DNA of 64,000 bases from Paractinoplanes pyxinae (lineage in GTDB: Bacteria; Actinomycetota; Actinomycetes; Mycobacteriales; Micromonosporaceae), in NCBI RefSeq assembly GCF_026626335.1, contig NZ_JAPNTZ010000001.1, forward strand, positions 868,001 through 932,000. Reading direction: 5' to 3'. Below, piece after piece: positions 8,652 to 16,523 of the stretch. The notes under the pieces are model-generated. The model saw only the letters and a program-made list of their open reading frames with translations, was not told the DNA's origin and searched no databases. The stretch's first letter is position 1; every line of letters begins with the position of its first letter. Position numbers and translations under genes: made by a program.

Positions 8652-9848
8652 ATGAGCGACGCGTCCCGTGTACTCCTGGGCCTCGGCGGTTGCGTCGACT
8701 ACGAGCTGAAGCTGACCGCGGGTGTTCTGGAGGAGCTTGTCGCCTCGTACGGCATCGGCTTCGCGGAACTCGGTTCGGCGGGGCCGGTGGCGAGCGAGCG
8801 GGACCTGGTCGTGTCGATTCTCGGGTACGTCGCGCGGGGCGGGGGAGGCGAGCACTACGTCGCCTCCGCCCCGGCGCTCGAGAGCTTCGCCGACCGGTTC
8901 CCGCACCGCCAGACGCTGGGCGGAACGTCGGTGCGGGCGGGGATCCTCATGGACCGGCTCGGCATCCCGTCGACGTGGCACCTGGTGAGCGTCAACGACA
9001 CCGTACGGCGGTTGGCGCCCGCCTCGACGGCGTACTTCTCGTCGAGTTCTGAGGACACCACGTACCCGCACCTGATCGTGCAGTACGACAAGGGGCTTCG
9101 GGTGGCGGTGGGGGACGTCGTGATCGAGGCGCCGTTCCCGAACCGGCTGATCTACGTGAACGACCCGGCCAACGACACGATGGTGCTCGATTCCACCCTC
9201 GGGGAGCGGCTGGGGCAAGCCGAGGTCTTCCTCATCTCCGGCTTCAACGCCATGCGGGACAAGGAATTGCTGGACCGGCGCTTGGCCGAACTACGCGAGC
9301 ACATGCGCCAGCTGCCTTCCTCCGCGGTCACGTATTTCGAGGATGCCGCCTATCACGAGCCGTCGTTCAGCGGCCGCGTCCGGGAAGCGCTGCTCGACCG
9401 GATCGACATCTACGGGCTCAACGAGGACGAACTGCAGTCCTACCTCGACCGGTCGGTGGACCTTCTTTCCGTACGCGAAACAGTGGCCGCCCTGGCCGAT
9501 GTCCGCACGTTGATCCCGGCGCCGACGCTCGTGTTGCACACGAAGTATTGGGCGCTCGCCGTGGGGGACGAGGCTTCGGCGTACGCGTCGGCACTGGACA
9601 TGGGGACTGTCATGGCGGCGACCCGGTACGTGCACGGTGATGCGTTCACCGAATCCGACGTGGCGGCGCTGCGGACCCGTCCACGCCGGCGGTCAGCGGT
9701 CGAGTTCGCGGCGGCACTAGAGGCCCGGCTCGGAGCGTCGGTGCGGTGCATTCCCGGCTTCTCGCTGGACGTCGCCAACCCCACGACGGTCGGGTTGGGC
9801 GACACTTTCGTCGGTGGCTTTCTCTCCGCACTCGCTAAGGACGCTTGA
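8652..9848 (+). CDS. ADP-dependent phosphofructokinase/glucokinase family protein
   Basis: A ribokinase-fold sugar kinase of 398 residues that I assign to the ADP-dependent glucokinase/phosphofructokinase family. Family marks in order: GLGGCVDYEL near residues 10-19 (substrate Asp), GGTSVRAG near 90-97, LISGFNAM near 194-201, GLNEDEL near 255-261, HTKYWAL near 296-302 and the catalytic GLGD motif with Asp384. Such enzymes transfer phosphate from ADP, leaving AMP, and are best known from archaea. The length is slightly below the archaeal proteins (about 450). Set between an aldolase and phosphomannose isomerase, it probably makes a hexose phosphate or bisphosphate. Nucleotide preference in this lineage is untested by sequence. 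Confidence 0.82.
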   Translation: MSDASRVLLGLGGCVDYELKLTAGVLEELVASYGIGFAELGSAGPVASERDLVVSILGYVARGGGGEHYVASAPALESFADRFPHRQTLGGTSVRAGILMDRLGIPSTWHLVSVNDTVRRLAPASTAYFSSSSEDTTYPHLIVQYDKGLRVAVGDVVIEAPFPNRLIYVNDPANDTMVLDSTLGERLGQAEVFLISGFNAMRDKELLDRRLAELREHMRQLPSSAVTYFEDAAYHEPSFSGRVREALLDRIDIYGLNEDELQSYLDRSVDLLSVRETVAALADVRTLIPAPTLVLHTKYWALAVGDEASAYASALDMGTVMAATRYVHGDAFTESDVAALRTRPRRRSAVEFAAALEARLGASVRCIPGFSLDVANPTTVGLGDTFVGGFLSALAKDA

Positions 9849-10795
9849 TGACGGTCGTAACACTGCCAGCCAACCAACCTTCGACGTTTTATCGCGGCGC
9901 GGGGCGGATCGCCGAGTTCCGCAACGTGCCGGCGAACCCTGATCGGCCCGAGGACTGGGTGGGGTCGGTGTCGACCCGGTTCGACCTCGCGCCGTCCGGG
10001 CTGTCGGCGCTGCCGGACGGGCGGCTGCTGATCGACGCGATCACGGCCGAGCCGCGCTACTGGCTCGGACCGGATCGGGCGGACACGGGGGTGCTGGTAA
10101 AGCTGCTCGACGCGGGGCAGCGGCTGCCGTTACACGTACACCCGGACCGGAGTTTTGCGAACGCGCACTTGGCGTCGCCGTACGGCAAGACCGAGGCCTG
10201 GGTGATCGTGTCGGCTCGGCCGGACGCGTTCGTGCACCTGGGGTTCGCCCGCGATGTCCAACCGGATGAGCTGGCGGGCTGGGTTTCGGCCCAGAAAACC
10301 GACGAGATGCTGGCGGCGACGAATCGCATCCCGGTGGCGGCCGGCGACGCGATCCTGTGCCCGGCGGGCGTGCCGCACGCGATCGGCGACGGGATCCTGC
10401 TCGTGGAGATCCAGGAGCCGACGGACTTCTCGGTGCTGCTCGAGTACGAGGGGTTCGGGCTCAGCGACGGACACCTGAACCTGGGGTACGACCTGGCGCT
10501 TCAGTGCGTGGACCGCAAGGCGTGGTCGCCGGCGCGGCTCGAAGAACTGCGAGGAGCGCCCGACCGCCTGCTACCGGCCGCAGCCGACGAGTTCTTCAAA
10601 GCCGAGCGCCTGTACGGAGGAGACCGGGTGGCCCGAGGCTTCAGCGTGCTCGTGGTGGTCTCCGGGGAAGGCACACTCGCGGGGGAGAACGACAACCTGC
10701 AGGTCCGCCGAGGGGACACGCTGCTCATCCCGTACGAGGCAGGGCAGCTGCAGCTCAGCGGCTCAGCCGAAGCGATCCGCCTGACGGGCAACTGA
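9848..10795 (+). CDS. Type I mannose-6-phosphate isomerase
   Basis: Phosphomannose isomerase of 315 residues from the ATG overlapping the kinase stop (ATGA). The cupin zinc site is visible: His96 and His98 in LHVHPD and Glu116 in YGKTEAW, with a C-terminal cupin half near residues 255-310. It should interconvert mannose 6-phosphate and fructose 6-phosphate in the cytoplasm; some relatives act on other aldose/ketose phosphates. As last gene of the sugar operon it could feed fructose 6-phosphate to the upstream kinase and aldolase. The QVHP motif of classical enzymes reads HVHP here. It ends one base short of a convergent gene. Confidence 0.85.
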   Translation: MTVVTLPANQPSTFYRGAGRIAEFRNVPANPDRPEDWVGSVSTRFDLAPSGLSALPDGRLLIDAITAEPRYWLGPDRADTGVLVKLLDAGQRLPLHVHPDRSFANAHLASPYGKTEAWVIVSARPDAFVHLGFARDVQPDELAGWVSAQKTDEMLAATNRIPVAAGDAILCPAGVPHAIGDGILLVEIQEPTDFSVLLEYEGFGLSDGHLNLGYDLALQCVDRKAWSPARLEELRGAPDRLLPAAADEFFKAERLYGGDRVARGFSVLVVVSGEGTLAGENDNLQVRRGDTLLIPYEAGQLQLSGSAEAIRLTGN

Positions 10796-10796
10796 G

Positions 10797-11243
10797 TCAG
10801 CGGAACCAGTCGGCCAGGCGGCGCGGCATGTCGTTCGTACGGACCTCAGCGTCCGGCGCCGCCCGGCCGACCGCATCGGCGAACTCCTCGAAGCCGCTGC
10901 CGGTCAGCACGTAGAAGACGCGCCCGTCCCGCCGGACCACGACGGACGACCCCTGGTCGGCGGGAAAACCGATCTCCTCCACCTCAGCCAGAGGGATGCG
11001 GTAGAGCGCCAGAGGAGCGCGGAGCCGCAGCTCGGTGTCGGTGAGGGTCAGCTTGTAAATCATGTGCCGGGAGGCCCACCACCAGCCCATGGGGATGGCG
11101 ATAAGCAGGAACAGGGTCTCAGCCCACCAAGGGGCGGCATCGATGAAAATCGCAAAGATCGGGAACGCGACCGTGGCTACGGCCATCAGCGGGAAGATGA
11201 GCCAGGCGCCCCGATAGCGGTATGTTCGCTCCACCATGGACAT
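10797..11243 (-). CDS. Small membrane protein with bacterial PH-like domain
   Basis: Protein of 148 residues. Two hydrophobic segments (about residues 13-33 and 38-56) are followed by a beta-rich region with the bacterial PH-domain look: MIYKLTLTDTELRLRAP near 63-79, then VEEIGFP and the late RDGRVFYVLTGSG. This order (two transmembrane helices then PH domain) is common in actinobacterial membrane proteins of unknown role. Two in-frame ATGs at the start are close together. It converges with the isomerase gene, one base apart, and its upstream side faces the gene-poor 11.2-12.2 kb stretch. No function can be assigned. Confidence 0.7.
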   Translation of the reverse strand: MSMVERTYRYRGAWLIFPLMAVATVAFPIFAIFIDAAPWWAETLFLLIAIPMGWWWASRHMIYKLTLTDTELRLRAPLALYRIPLAEVEEIGFPADQGSSVVVRRDGRVFYVLTGSGFEEFADAVGRAAPDAEVRTNDMPRRLADWFR

Positions 11244-11318
11244 GGTCTTTACCCAGCTGCTTGGTGTCTTGCACCCGGATTGTTGTGGGTGAAAACCGCT
11301 TATTTCTTGCGCTTTGAC

Positions 11319-11392
11319 GGCCGGGGACGAGGGCGCTCACGCAAGCTGGAAAACCGTCTCTATGCTTTGCGTGAGCGCCCTCGTCCCCGGCC
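11319..11392. repeat. Perfect 26-bp inverted repeat with 22-base spacer
   Basis: Arms at 11319-11344 and 11367-11392 are exact reverse complements (GGCCGGGGACGAGGGC... against ...GCCCTCGTCCCCGGCC). One bulged base allows two more pairs inside, leaving a loop of about 17 bases. There is no T-run, and it lies upstream of the leftward PH-domain gene and far from any rightward gene end, so it is not an obvious terminator. It could be a MITE-like element, a repetitive palindrome or an integration target. Confidence 0.85.
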
Positions 11393-11803
11393 TTGCCGGG
11401 GGAATACCTTGATCTAGCGTCGTGGTCGGCGCCTCTCTGATTGCATGGCTGGGCTGGGGAAACCCGCTGCGGGTTGGTGGTCTGGCTTCCGCGTTGTGGT
11501 CGCAACTGGGCGGTCTCGTCACCCGGGCGGGCCTGGGTGGTGGGTCTCGCGTTCGCACCGTGCCGGTTGCGCTTGTGGGTGGTTGCGGTCTTCTTGCGGC
11601 CTTCGGCCGCTGACACGAAGCCCGGCGGCTTCGGCCGTTGGTCGGGGCGGTAGGCCGGTACAACGCCTGGGTTTGAGCTGCTGCTTGTAGGTGACAGACA
11701 ATTCACGACCGGCACGGGTCACGATCAGATCATGCTGGCGAAGCAACCGGATGAGTCGGCACGACCCTGCCATGCCGTACTCCCGCGTTAAGCTGGTTCT
11801 CTG

Positions 11804-12151
11804 ACGCAATCGGCTGATCCGAAGAAGGATCGCCGGCCTTCAGATGCGCCCGAATGGCATCCGCCAGTTGATCTGCAGGGGGAGTCGGTCCGTCGCGGTC
11901 GATCGCAGCCGGACCGGCTGCCCGCCGTCGCCGCGGCAGACGAGCAGTGGGCCATCCGGGATGCGCAACTAAGGTGCCTCAGCAGGCCGGTTTTGGTCCT
12001 TTTGGTACGTTGCATCGCAATCGTGCCGCTGGAGAAGGTCAGCACTCTTTCATCGGTTGAAGGCATGCTCGATATATTTTTGTTGGGGCTGGTCAAGAGC
12101 CCACAGTCCACTTGGGTCTTGGGCGTTCGAGACGGCTCGGACGGGCAGTGA
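11804..12151 (+). pseudogene. Possible gene remnant without a start codon
   Basis: An open frame of 115 codons ends at TGA 12149-12151. It opens after a TAA near 11791 and has no ATG until 12065. The composition is protein-like: charged and polar (PEWHPPVDLQGESVRRG, ADEQWAIRDAQLR) then a hydrophobic stretch around VLVLLVRCIAIVPLEKV, with moderate GC at third positions. I do not recognise the family. It may be the tail of a gene truncated when the downstream DNA arrived, or chance. It ends 84 bases before the ATPase-TOPRIM gene. Confidence 0.3.
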
Positions 12152-12235
12152 TCCGAGTATGCCCGCAACTAAGATCCAAAGTGGTGTGTACCATACTGGT
12201 CCTCATGCTCATTGCTTGAACCGATGTGAGGGCGA

Positions 12236-14425
12236 ATGAAGCTCACCACCCTGGCACTCAATAACTATCGCAGCATTACTACCACTGCGATGAACGACTG
12301 CAGTTCACTCAACGTTCTAATTGGACGAAATAATTCAGGTAAATCAAATTTGCTTTCAGCTTTAGTCTTCTTCTTTCGGCACATCAATCCTGAAAGCGGA
12401 TTGGCGGAGATTGCGCGGTCGCGTAACAACTTCTACACCACCACCTCTAGTGCTGCCGAACATGCACTCGTTTCAGCAACCTTCCGGTTATCGGCGGCCG
12501 AACAGGTGCAGCTCGCTGAAGAAATCGCGAATGAGGCGCCGCAGGTAAGGAATACCCTTGATGGGCTGACAAGTTTCGTGAACCTCCGAATTAAGCTACA
12601 TCTAATTAGGAGCCTAAGTGTTGCATACATCGAGTCAATCTACCTTAGTGATCCTGAGGCTGAAAGTGAAAGGAGCCTTTTAGGCGTTTCCGCGGCGTCA
12701 GCTGCCGAACTTGCTAAGCAGCATTTTGACGTTCGAAAGATTCAGTCGGCGATCGATGGGCTAAAGAAGGCGGTGGAGCGAGCCAACGCCGACGCCGAGC
12801 GGTTCGCTTCGGCAGATAGGGAAGGTGTTCGCAGTTTGCTATTGAATCGCGTCCTCGAGGAAGTTCCTCAAGGCGAAAGAGCCGAGCTGCGGAGTCGGCT
12901 TAGTGTTTCGCCGCCGTCCAAATGGCGTACCGAAATAGAGGAAGTTCAAGCCGCTTATGTCGAGCGTTTGCAAGCCGAAAAATCGCGTGAATTAAGGAAC
13001 AGCCTCGACACTTTTGCTGGGGCGGCTAACACACTGCCCGGCTACATCAAGAATCTTCTCCAGCGCGTACGAGACATAAAGGTGCTTTACCTTAACGAAC
13101 AACGCATGCCTGTGGGTCCACGTGAAGCAGCGCAGCTGCTGCTACTCAAGGTCCGACGAGGTGGCACAAACGAACTCCAAACAATCCAGAGTACCGTCGC
13201 AGGCCTTCTAGGTGTGCAGATTGATGCTTTCGAGAGTGGCGAGACGGGAGCGCGCATAGCCGGCCGAGAGGCGACTGCAGAGATGGATGTTGACAACTTC
13301 CTAGTTCAAGTTAACGGTTCTGGCGTTCGCGAAGCCCTGCGACTTATTCTTGATGTACGATTCAATAGTCCAGATATTCTACTGGTCGAAGAACCGGAAG
13401 TGCATCTGCATCCTGCTCTCGAACTTAACATGTTGCAATTCTTAAGCCAACAGAGCACTACGGCGCAAGTTTTCTTAACCACTCATTCGACGAATTTTCT
13501 GGACGCTGCTGATACGAGCAATATCTATCTCGTTACGAGAGGAGACTCCACCTCTGTGCGGCAGCTAACGCAGGATGAGTCGGAAGCCGAGATTCCGAAA
13601 GAGCTAGGTTTACGGCTTAGTTCTGTTTTTATGTATGACCGCTTAGTTTTCGTAGAAGGCCCATCTGATGAGGCGATTCTCCGTGAATTCGCCTTCAAGC
13701 TTGGCCTTAATTTGAGCAAGCGCAGTATCGGCTTCGTCTCGATGGGCGGCGCGCGGAACTCCGCTCATTTCGCGAATTCATCCACAATGGAGCTACTGTC
13801 GCGGCGGCAAGTCAGGTCGTGGTTCGTAATCGACCGAGATGAACGCAGCGAAAGCGAAGTAGAGCGGTTACTGCGTATGTCTCCTGAAACCGCAACGTTG
13901 CACGTTCTTGCTCGTCGGGAGCTTGAGAACTTTCTCCTAGACGAGGAAGCGCTTGCCGCCTTCATTAGCTTGAAAAGCAGTGGCAGAGCTGCACCCGACC
14001 CTGCTGAAATTTCCCAAGTTCTTAACGAGGTTGCCGAAGAGCTTAGGGATGTGGCGGTTGGCAAAGCGATTGCGCAGCGATTTTGTGCTCCGTTGTACTT
14101 TGATAGGAGCCAGCTGGGTGCGGCCGGAGGTCGGGCGGCGGCCGTTGCCTTGGAGCAGCTTTCCAGAATGAACGAGCGGATATCTGAAATGATTGGTCAG
14201 GTGGACGTCGAGGCAGCTGAAATAGCCGCCGATATCGACGCGAAATGGGCGCTAATAAAGTTCAACATCATACCAGGAACTGAGCTGCTGGATGCGGTTC
14301 TCAAAAGATACAATCTCCGGTACAGAAAGGATCGGGATGGCGCTGCAATTGCGTCGCTTATCGCGGAAGGTAAGGTGGACCCGTCAGTGGCCGAATTGTT
14401 GCGAAGTATCGTTTATGCAGAATGA
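12236..14425 (+). CDS. ABC-type ATPase with C-terminal TOPRIM nuclease domain (OLD family or fused PARIS-like)
   Basis: A 729-residue protein. Walker A is GRNNSGKS (30-37), a long helical middle follows (about 150-290), Walker B is ILLVEEPEVHLHP (381-393) and the switch His is in TTHST (415-419). The C-terminal TOPRIM domain has FVEGPSDE (472-479, Glu474) and an acidic pair in DRDE (533-536), then RELENFLLD (561-569), a pattern I associate with DUF4435-type TOPRIM domains. OLD-family proteins are ATP-regulated nucleases, several of them antiphage. A Gabija helicase partner is absent. The gene is clearly AT-richer than its neighbours, with A/T-ending codons (TTT, AAT, TTA, AGT), which suggests transfer. 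GAGGG precedes the ATG. Confidence 0.85.
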   Translation: MKLTTLALNNYRSITTTAMNDCSSLNVLIGRNNSGKSNLLSALVFFFRHINPESGLAEIARSRNNFYTTTSSAAEHALVSATFRLSAAEQVQLAEEIANEAPQVRNTLDGLTSFVNLRIKLHLIRSLSVAYIESIYLSDPEAESERSLLGVSAASAAELAKQHFDVRKIQSAIDGLKKAVERANADAERFASADREGVRSLLLNRVLEEVPQGERAELRSRLSVSPPSKWRTEIEEVQAAYVERLQAEKSRELRNSLDTFAGAANTLPGYIKNLLQRVRDIKVLYLNEQRMPVGPREAAQLLLLKVRRGGTNELQTIQSTVAGLLGVQIDAFESGETGARIAGREATAEMDVDNFLVQVNGSGVREALRLILDVRFNSPDILLVEEPEVHLHPALELNMLQFLSQQSTTAQVFLTTHSTNFLDAADTSNIYLVTRGDSTSVRQLTQDESEAEIPKELGLRLSSVFMYDRLVFVEGPSDEAILREFAFKLGLNLSKRSIGFVSMGGARNSAHFANSSTMELLSRRQVRSWFVIDRDERSESEVERLLRMSPETATLHVLARRELENFLLDEEALAAFISLKSSGRAAPDPAEISQVLNEVAEELRDVAVGKAIAQRFCAPLYFDRSQLGAAGGRAAAVALEQLSRMNERISEMIGQVDVEAAEIAADIDAKWALIKFNIIPGTELLDAVLKRYNLRYRKDRDGAAIASLIAEGKVDPSVAELLRSIVYAE

Positions 14426-14637
14426 AGTGAACTATCTCCTGCTCACCTCGCGTGTTGGCAGTATGGGTAATCGCGCCCATGGCTGCCAGCGATCGCGCTG
14501 CACAGCAAGCTGCTTTGAAGAAATTATGACCGTCATGACGAACTTTTGTCGAGACGGTGTACTTCATGGACGTCCCAGCCTTTAAGTGAACTGTTGCGTG
14601 GCATACAGCGGCCCAAACTGGGATGGTGGTGATAGGG

Positions 14638-15018
14638 CTAGAGCTGCTGGGTCAGGTTGAGCATGTTGCCGTCGGGGTCTTGTACGTGGGCTACTCGTTG
14701 GCCCCAGGGCATGTTGTTGGGTGGGCTGGGTGCGAGGCCGCCGGCGGAAATCACTACGGGGAGCAGGGCGTCTACGTCTTCTACGTCGGCTGTGAGGGTG
14801 ATTCTGACGGGAGCGCCGATCTGGGTGTCGGCCTCCTGCGTCAGCCCCAGCTTGGTTTCGCCGATTGTCAGCTCTGCGTAGAAGTCGGGGACGCTGAGGG
14901 TTTGGGTTGCGCCTAGGACCTGCTCGTAGAAGGTGCGCAGGCGGGGGAGGTCGGGCGTGCTGATGATGGGCTGGATCGAGGTCATAGGGGGTTGACCTTG
15001 TCGGGGCCCGGAACTCAT
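14638..15018 (-). CDS. VOC/glyoxalase-like protein
   Basis: A small single-domain VOC-fold protein of 126 residues from the ATG at 15018, or 115 from the ATG at 14985 where family similarity begins (MTSIQPIISTPDLPRLRTFY). The beta-alpha-beta pattern, the Glu in FYAELTIG and the terminal VQDPDGNMLNLTQ are typical. VOC proteins bind a metal or act as resistance or isomerase enzymes; the function cannot be read here. It follows the nitrilase gene by three bases and is the last gene of the long leftward operon that begins with the LacI regulator. Confidence 0.75.
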   Translation of the reverse strand: MSSGPRQGQPPMTSIQPIISTPDLPRLRTFYEQVLGATQTLSVPDFYAELTIGETKLGLTQEADTQIGAPVRITLTADVEDVDALLPVVISAGGLAPSPPNNMPWGQRVAHVQDPDGNMLNLTQQL

Positions 15019-15021
15019 CGG

Positions 15022-15873
15022 TCAGTCGGTGGTGGAGCGGTTGGTGCTGCGAGGGTCGGTGACTCGGTGAGCGGCGTAGATGTCGCCGCGGCGGGCTTTG
15101 GTGCGCCAGGGCAGGGCCTTGTTGAGGGCGACGTCCAGGGCTGGGTCGGTGCGGTCCAGGTCGATGCAGATCAGGTCGGGGGCGTCGGGTTGGGCTCGTT
15201 GTAAGACGTAGCCGTGCGGGCCGATCAGGGTTGACGAGGTGGTGGGGGCGCACTGCGCGGGGACTGCCATGCTGACCCAGAAGCTGTTGGTGGCGGCGTA
15301 AGCCCTCGCTATGACTTCGAAGATGGGGTCTTCGGAGTAGGTGGAGAAGAGGACGCAGTCGACGTCCAGGGCGCGCTGCTCCAGCCACAGCTCGGGGAAG
15401 TTGACCTCTATGCAGAGCAGGCAGCCGAAGCGGAAGCCGTCCACCTCGAAGGTGCAAGGGTGGTCGCCGGGGGTGTAGAAGCCGGTGATCTCGGAGTGGG
15501 AGAGCCAGCGCTTGTCGTAGCGCTCGGTCAAGGCACCGCGGTCGTTGATTACCCATAGTGAGTTGTGGGGGCGATGGGGCGCGGACAGGCGGTGGTTGCC
15601 GCCTACCACGGTCCAGATGCGAAGCTCGGCGGCCAGGGCCATCGTCTGGTGCAGCTCTTCAGTGACCGGCGCCCAGTCGATGTGCCAGCCGGCGAAGTGT
15701 GGCTTGGCGGGGCCCACGTAGCCGGACAGGGCGCCCTCGCTGAAGTGGATCAGGCGGGCGCCCTGGTCGGCGGCCTGGCGCATCGCGGTGCGGATCGCTG
15801 GGCCGTTCGCTCGGGGGTCGGTGGTGACCTCGGTCTGGGCCACTGCGATGCGGATCTTGTCGGCTGTGGTCAT
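15022..15873 (-). CDS. Carbon-nitrogen hydrolase (nitrilase superfamily)
   Basis: Cytoplasmic amidohydrolase of 283 residues with the complete Glu-Lys-Cys triad: Glu46 in FSEGALSG, Lys121 in RYDKRWLSH and Cys154 in CLLCIEVNFPE. Members hydrolyse amides, nitriles or N-carbamoyl compounds through a thioester on the Cys. Its start overlaps the stop of the TPR gene (ATGA), tying it to the upstream ABC importer. The context suggests that the imported compound, or a product of it, carries an amide, carbamoyl or nitrile nitrogen that this enzyme releases; that is inference. Confidence 0.87.
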   Translation of the reverse strand: MTTADKIRIAVAQTEVTTDPRANGPAIRTAMRQAADQGARLIHFSEGALSGYVGPAKPHFAGWHIDWAPVTEELHQTMALAAELRIWTVVGGNHRLSAPHRPHNSLWVINDRGALTERYDKRWLSHSEITGFYTPGDHPCTFEVDGFRFGCLLCIEVNFPELWLEQRALDVDCVLFSTYSEDPIFEVIARAYAATNSFWVSMAVPAQCAPTTSSTLIGPHGYVLQRAQPDAPDLICIDLDRTDPALDVALNKALPWRTKARRGDIYAAHRVTDPRSTNRSTTD

Positions 15874-16523
15874 GGCCGCACGATTGCTGTTCGTGCCTGG
15901 TTGATGTGGTGCAGGATGGCGTGGGCCTCGTGGGCCTGGGCGATGGCCTGCGCCTCGTCGAGTGTGGCTATGGCGTCGGGGCGGCGGTTCTGGGCGGCGG
16001 CGATGTAGGCCAGGCCGACCATGTTGGAGGCCAGGCCGGGGTAGTTGCCTGTCTCGCGGCGCAGGCGGGACGACTCCTCCAGCTGGTCGCGGGCCGCGTC
16101 GAGGCGGCCGGCGGAGTGGGAGGCGATGCCCAGGTGCCGCAGCGCCTCGGACTGCGTCGCCTTGTCGCCGGTTTCGGCGGCCAGCCGGTTCGACTGCTCC
16201 AGGTACGGCAGGGCAGTCTCGTTGTCGCGCCGGATGTACTGGTGGAGGCAGCCGATCCAGAACAGGGCTTCGGCCTCGCCGCGGTTGTCGCCCGCGGCCC
16301 GGTACAACTCGAGGGCGCGTTCGAACAGCGGCAGCTCGGTCGGATCCTCCACCGGCGAGGAGCCGGGGGCGCTCTGGAATCGCGCGTGGGCGATCTTGCC
16401 GCGGGCCAGCGCCGTGTCGGCCTCGACCGCGTTCAGGGCCGACTCGGCGTCGGCGAGCGAGCTCGCGTCGCCCGCATAGACGGCTCGCTCGTACGCTTCT
16501 CGGGCTTGCTGGAATCGGTTCAG
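15870..16523 (-). CDS. Tetratricopeptide-repeat protein, unusual start
   Basis: About 217 residues of helical repeats: visible TPR-like units include ALELYRAAGDNRGEAEALFWIG, ALPYLEQSNRLAAETGD, ARDQLEESSRLRRETG and AIATLDEAQAIA (split across residues 70-200). There is no signal peptide, so it should be a cytoplasmic adaptor. The reading frame has no in-frame ATG, GTG or TTG near its start: it emerges from inside the permease stop region, where the best candidate is CTG at 16523, overlapping the permease stop and preceded by AAGGAAG. Translation may therefore depend on re-initiation. It lies between importer and nitrilase genes in the same operon; a role there is not known. Confidence 0.65.
   Translation of the reverse strand: MNRFQQAREAYERAVYAGDASSLADAESALNAVEADTALARGKIAHARFQSAPGSSPVEDPTELPLFERALELYRAAGDNRGEAEALFWIGCLHQYIRRDNETALPYLEQSNRLAAETGDKATQSEALRHLGIASHSAGRLDAARDQLEESSRLRRETGNYPGLASNMVGLAYIAAAQNRRPDAIATLDEAQAIAQAHEAHAILHHINQARTAIVRP

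Larger units (their letters stand above)
11244..12235. other. Gene-poor stretch between the PH-domain gene and the ATPase-TOPRIM gene
   Basis: About one kilobase without a convincing intact gene. It contains the large inverted repeat at 11319-11392 and a reading frame without a start at 11804-12151. On the minus strand about 11690-11790 encodes a short plausible peptide (MAGSCRLIRLLRQHDLIVT) that then degenerates into low-complexity Pro/Arg sequence, possibly the end of a decayed gene. The motif GCAACTAAG occurs at about 11964 and again at about 12164. Together this looks like a scarred insertion site at the edge of acquired DNA. Confidence 0.45.

Noticed and set aside
11422-11613. A 63-codon plus-strand frame right of the inverted repeat
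   Set aside because: Composition is Gly/Leu/Val-rich but without family resemblance or ribosome site; not enough to call a gene.
12236-14425. Calling the ATPase-TOPRIM gene a Gabija system
   Set aside because: Gabija needs a GajB helicase next to GajA. The next gene is a VOC protein on the other strand.
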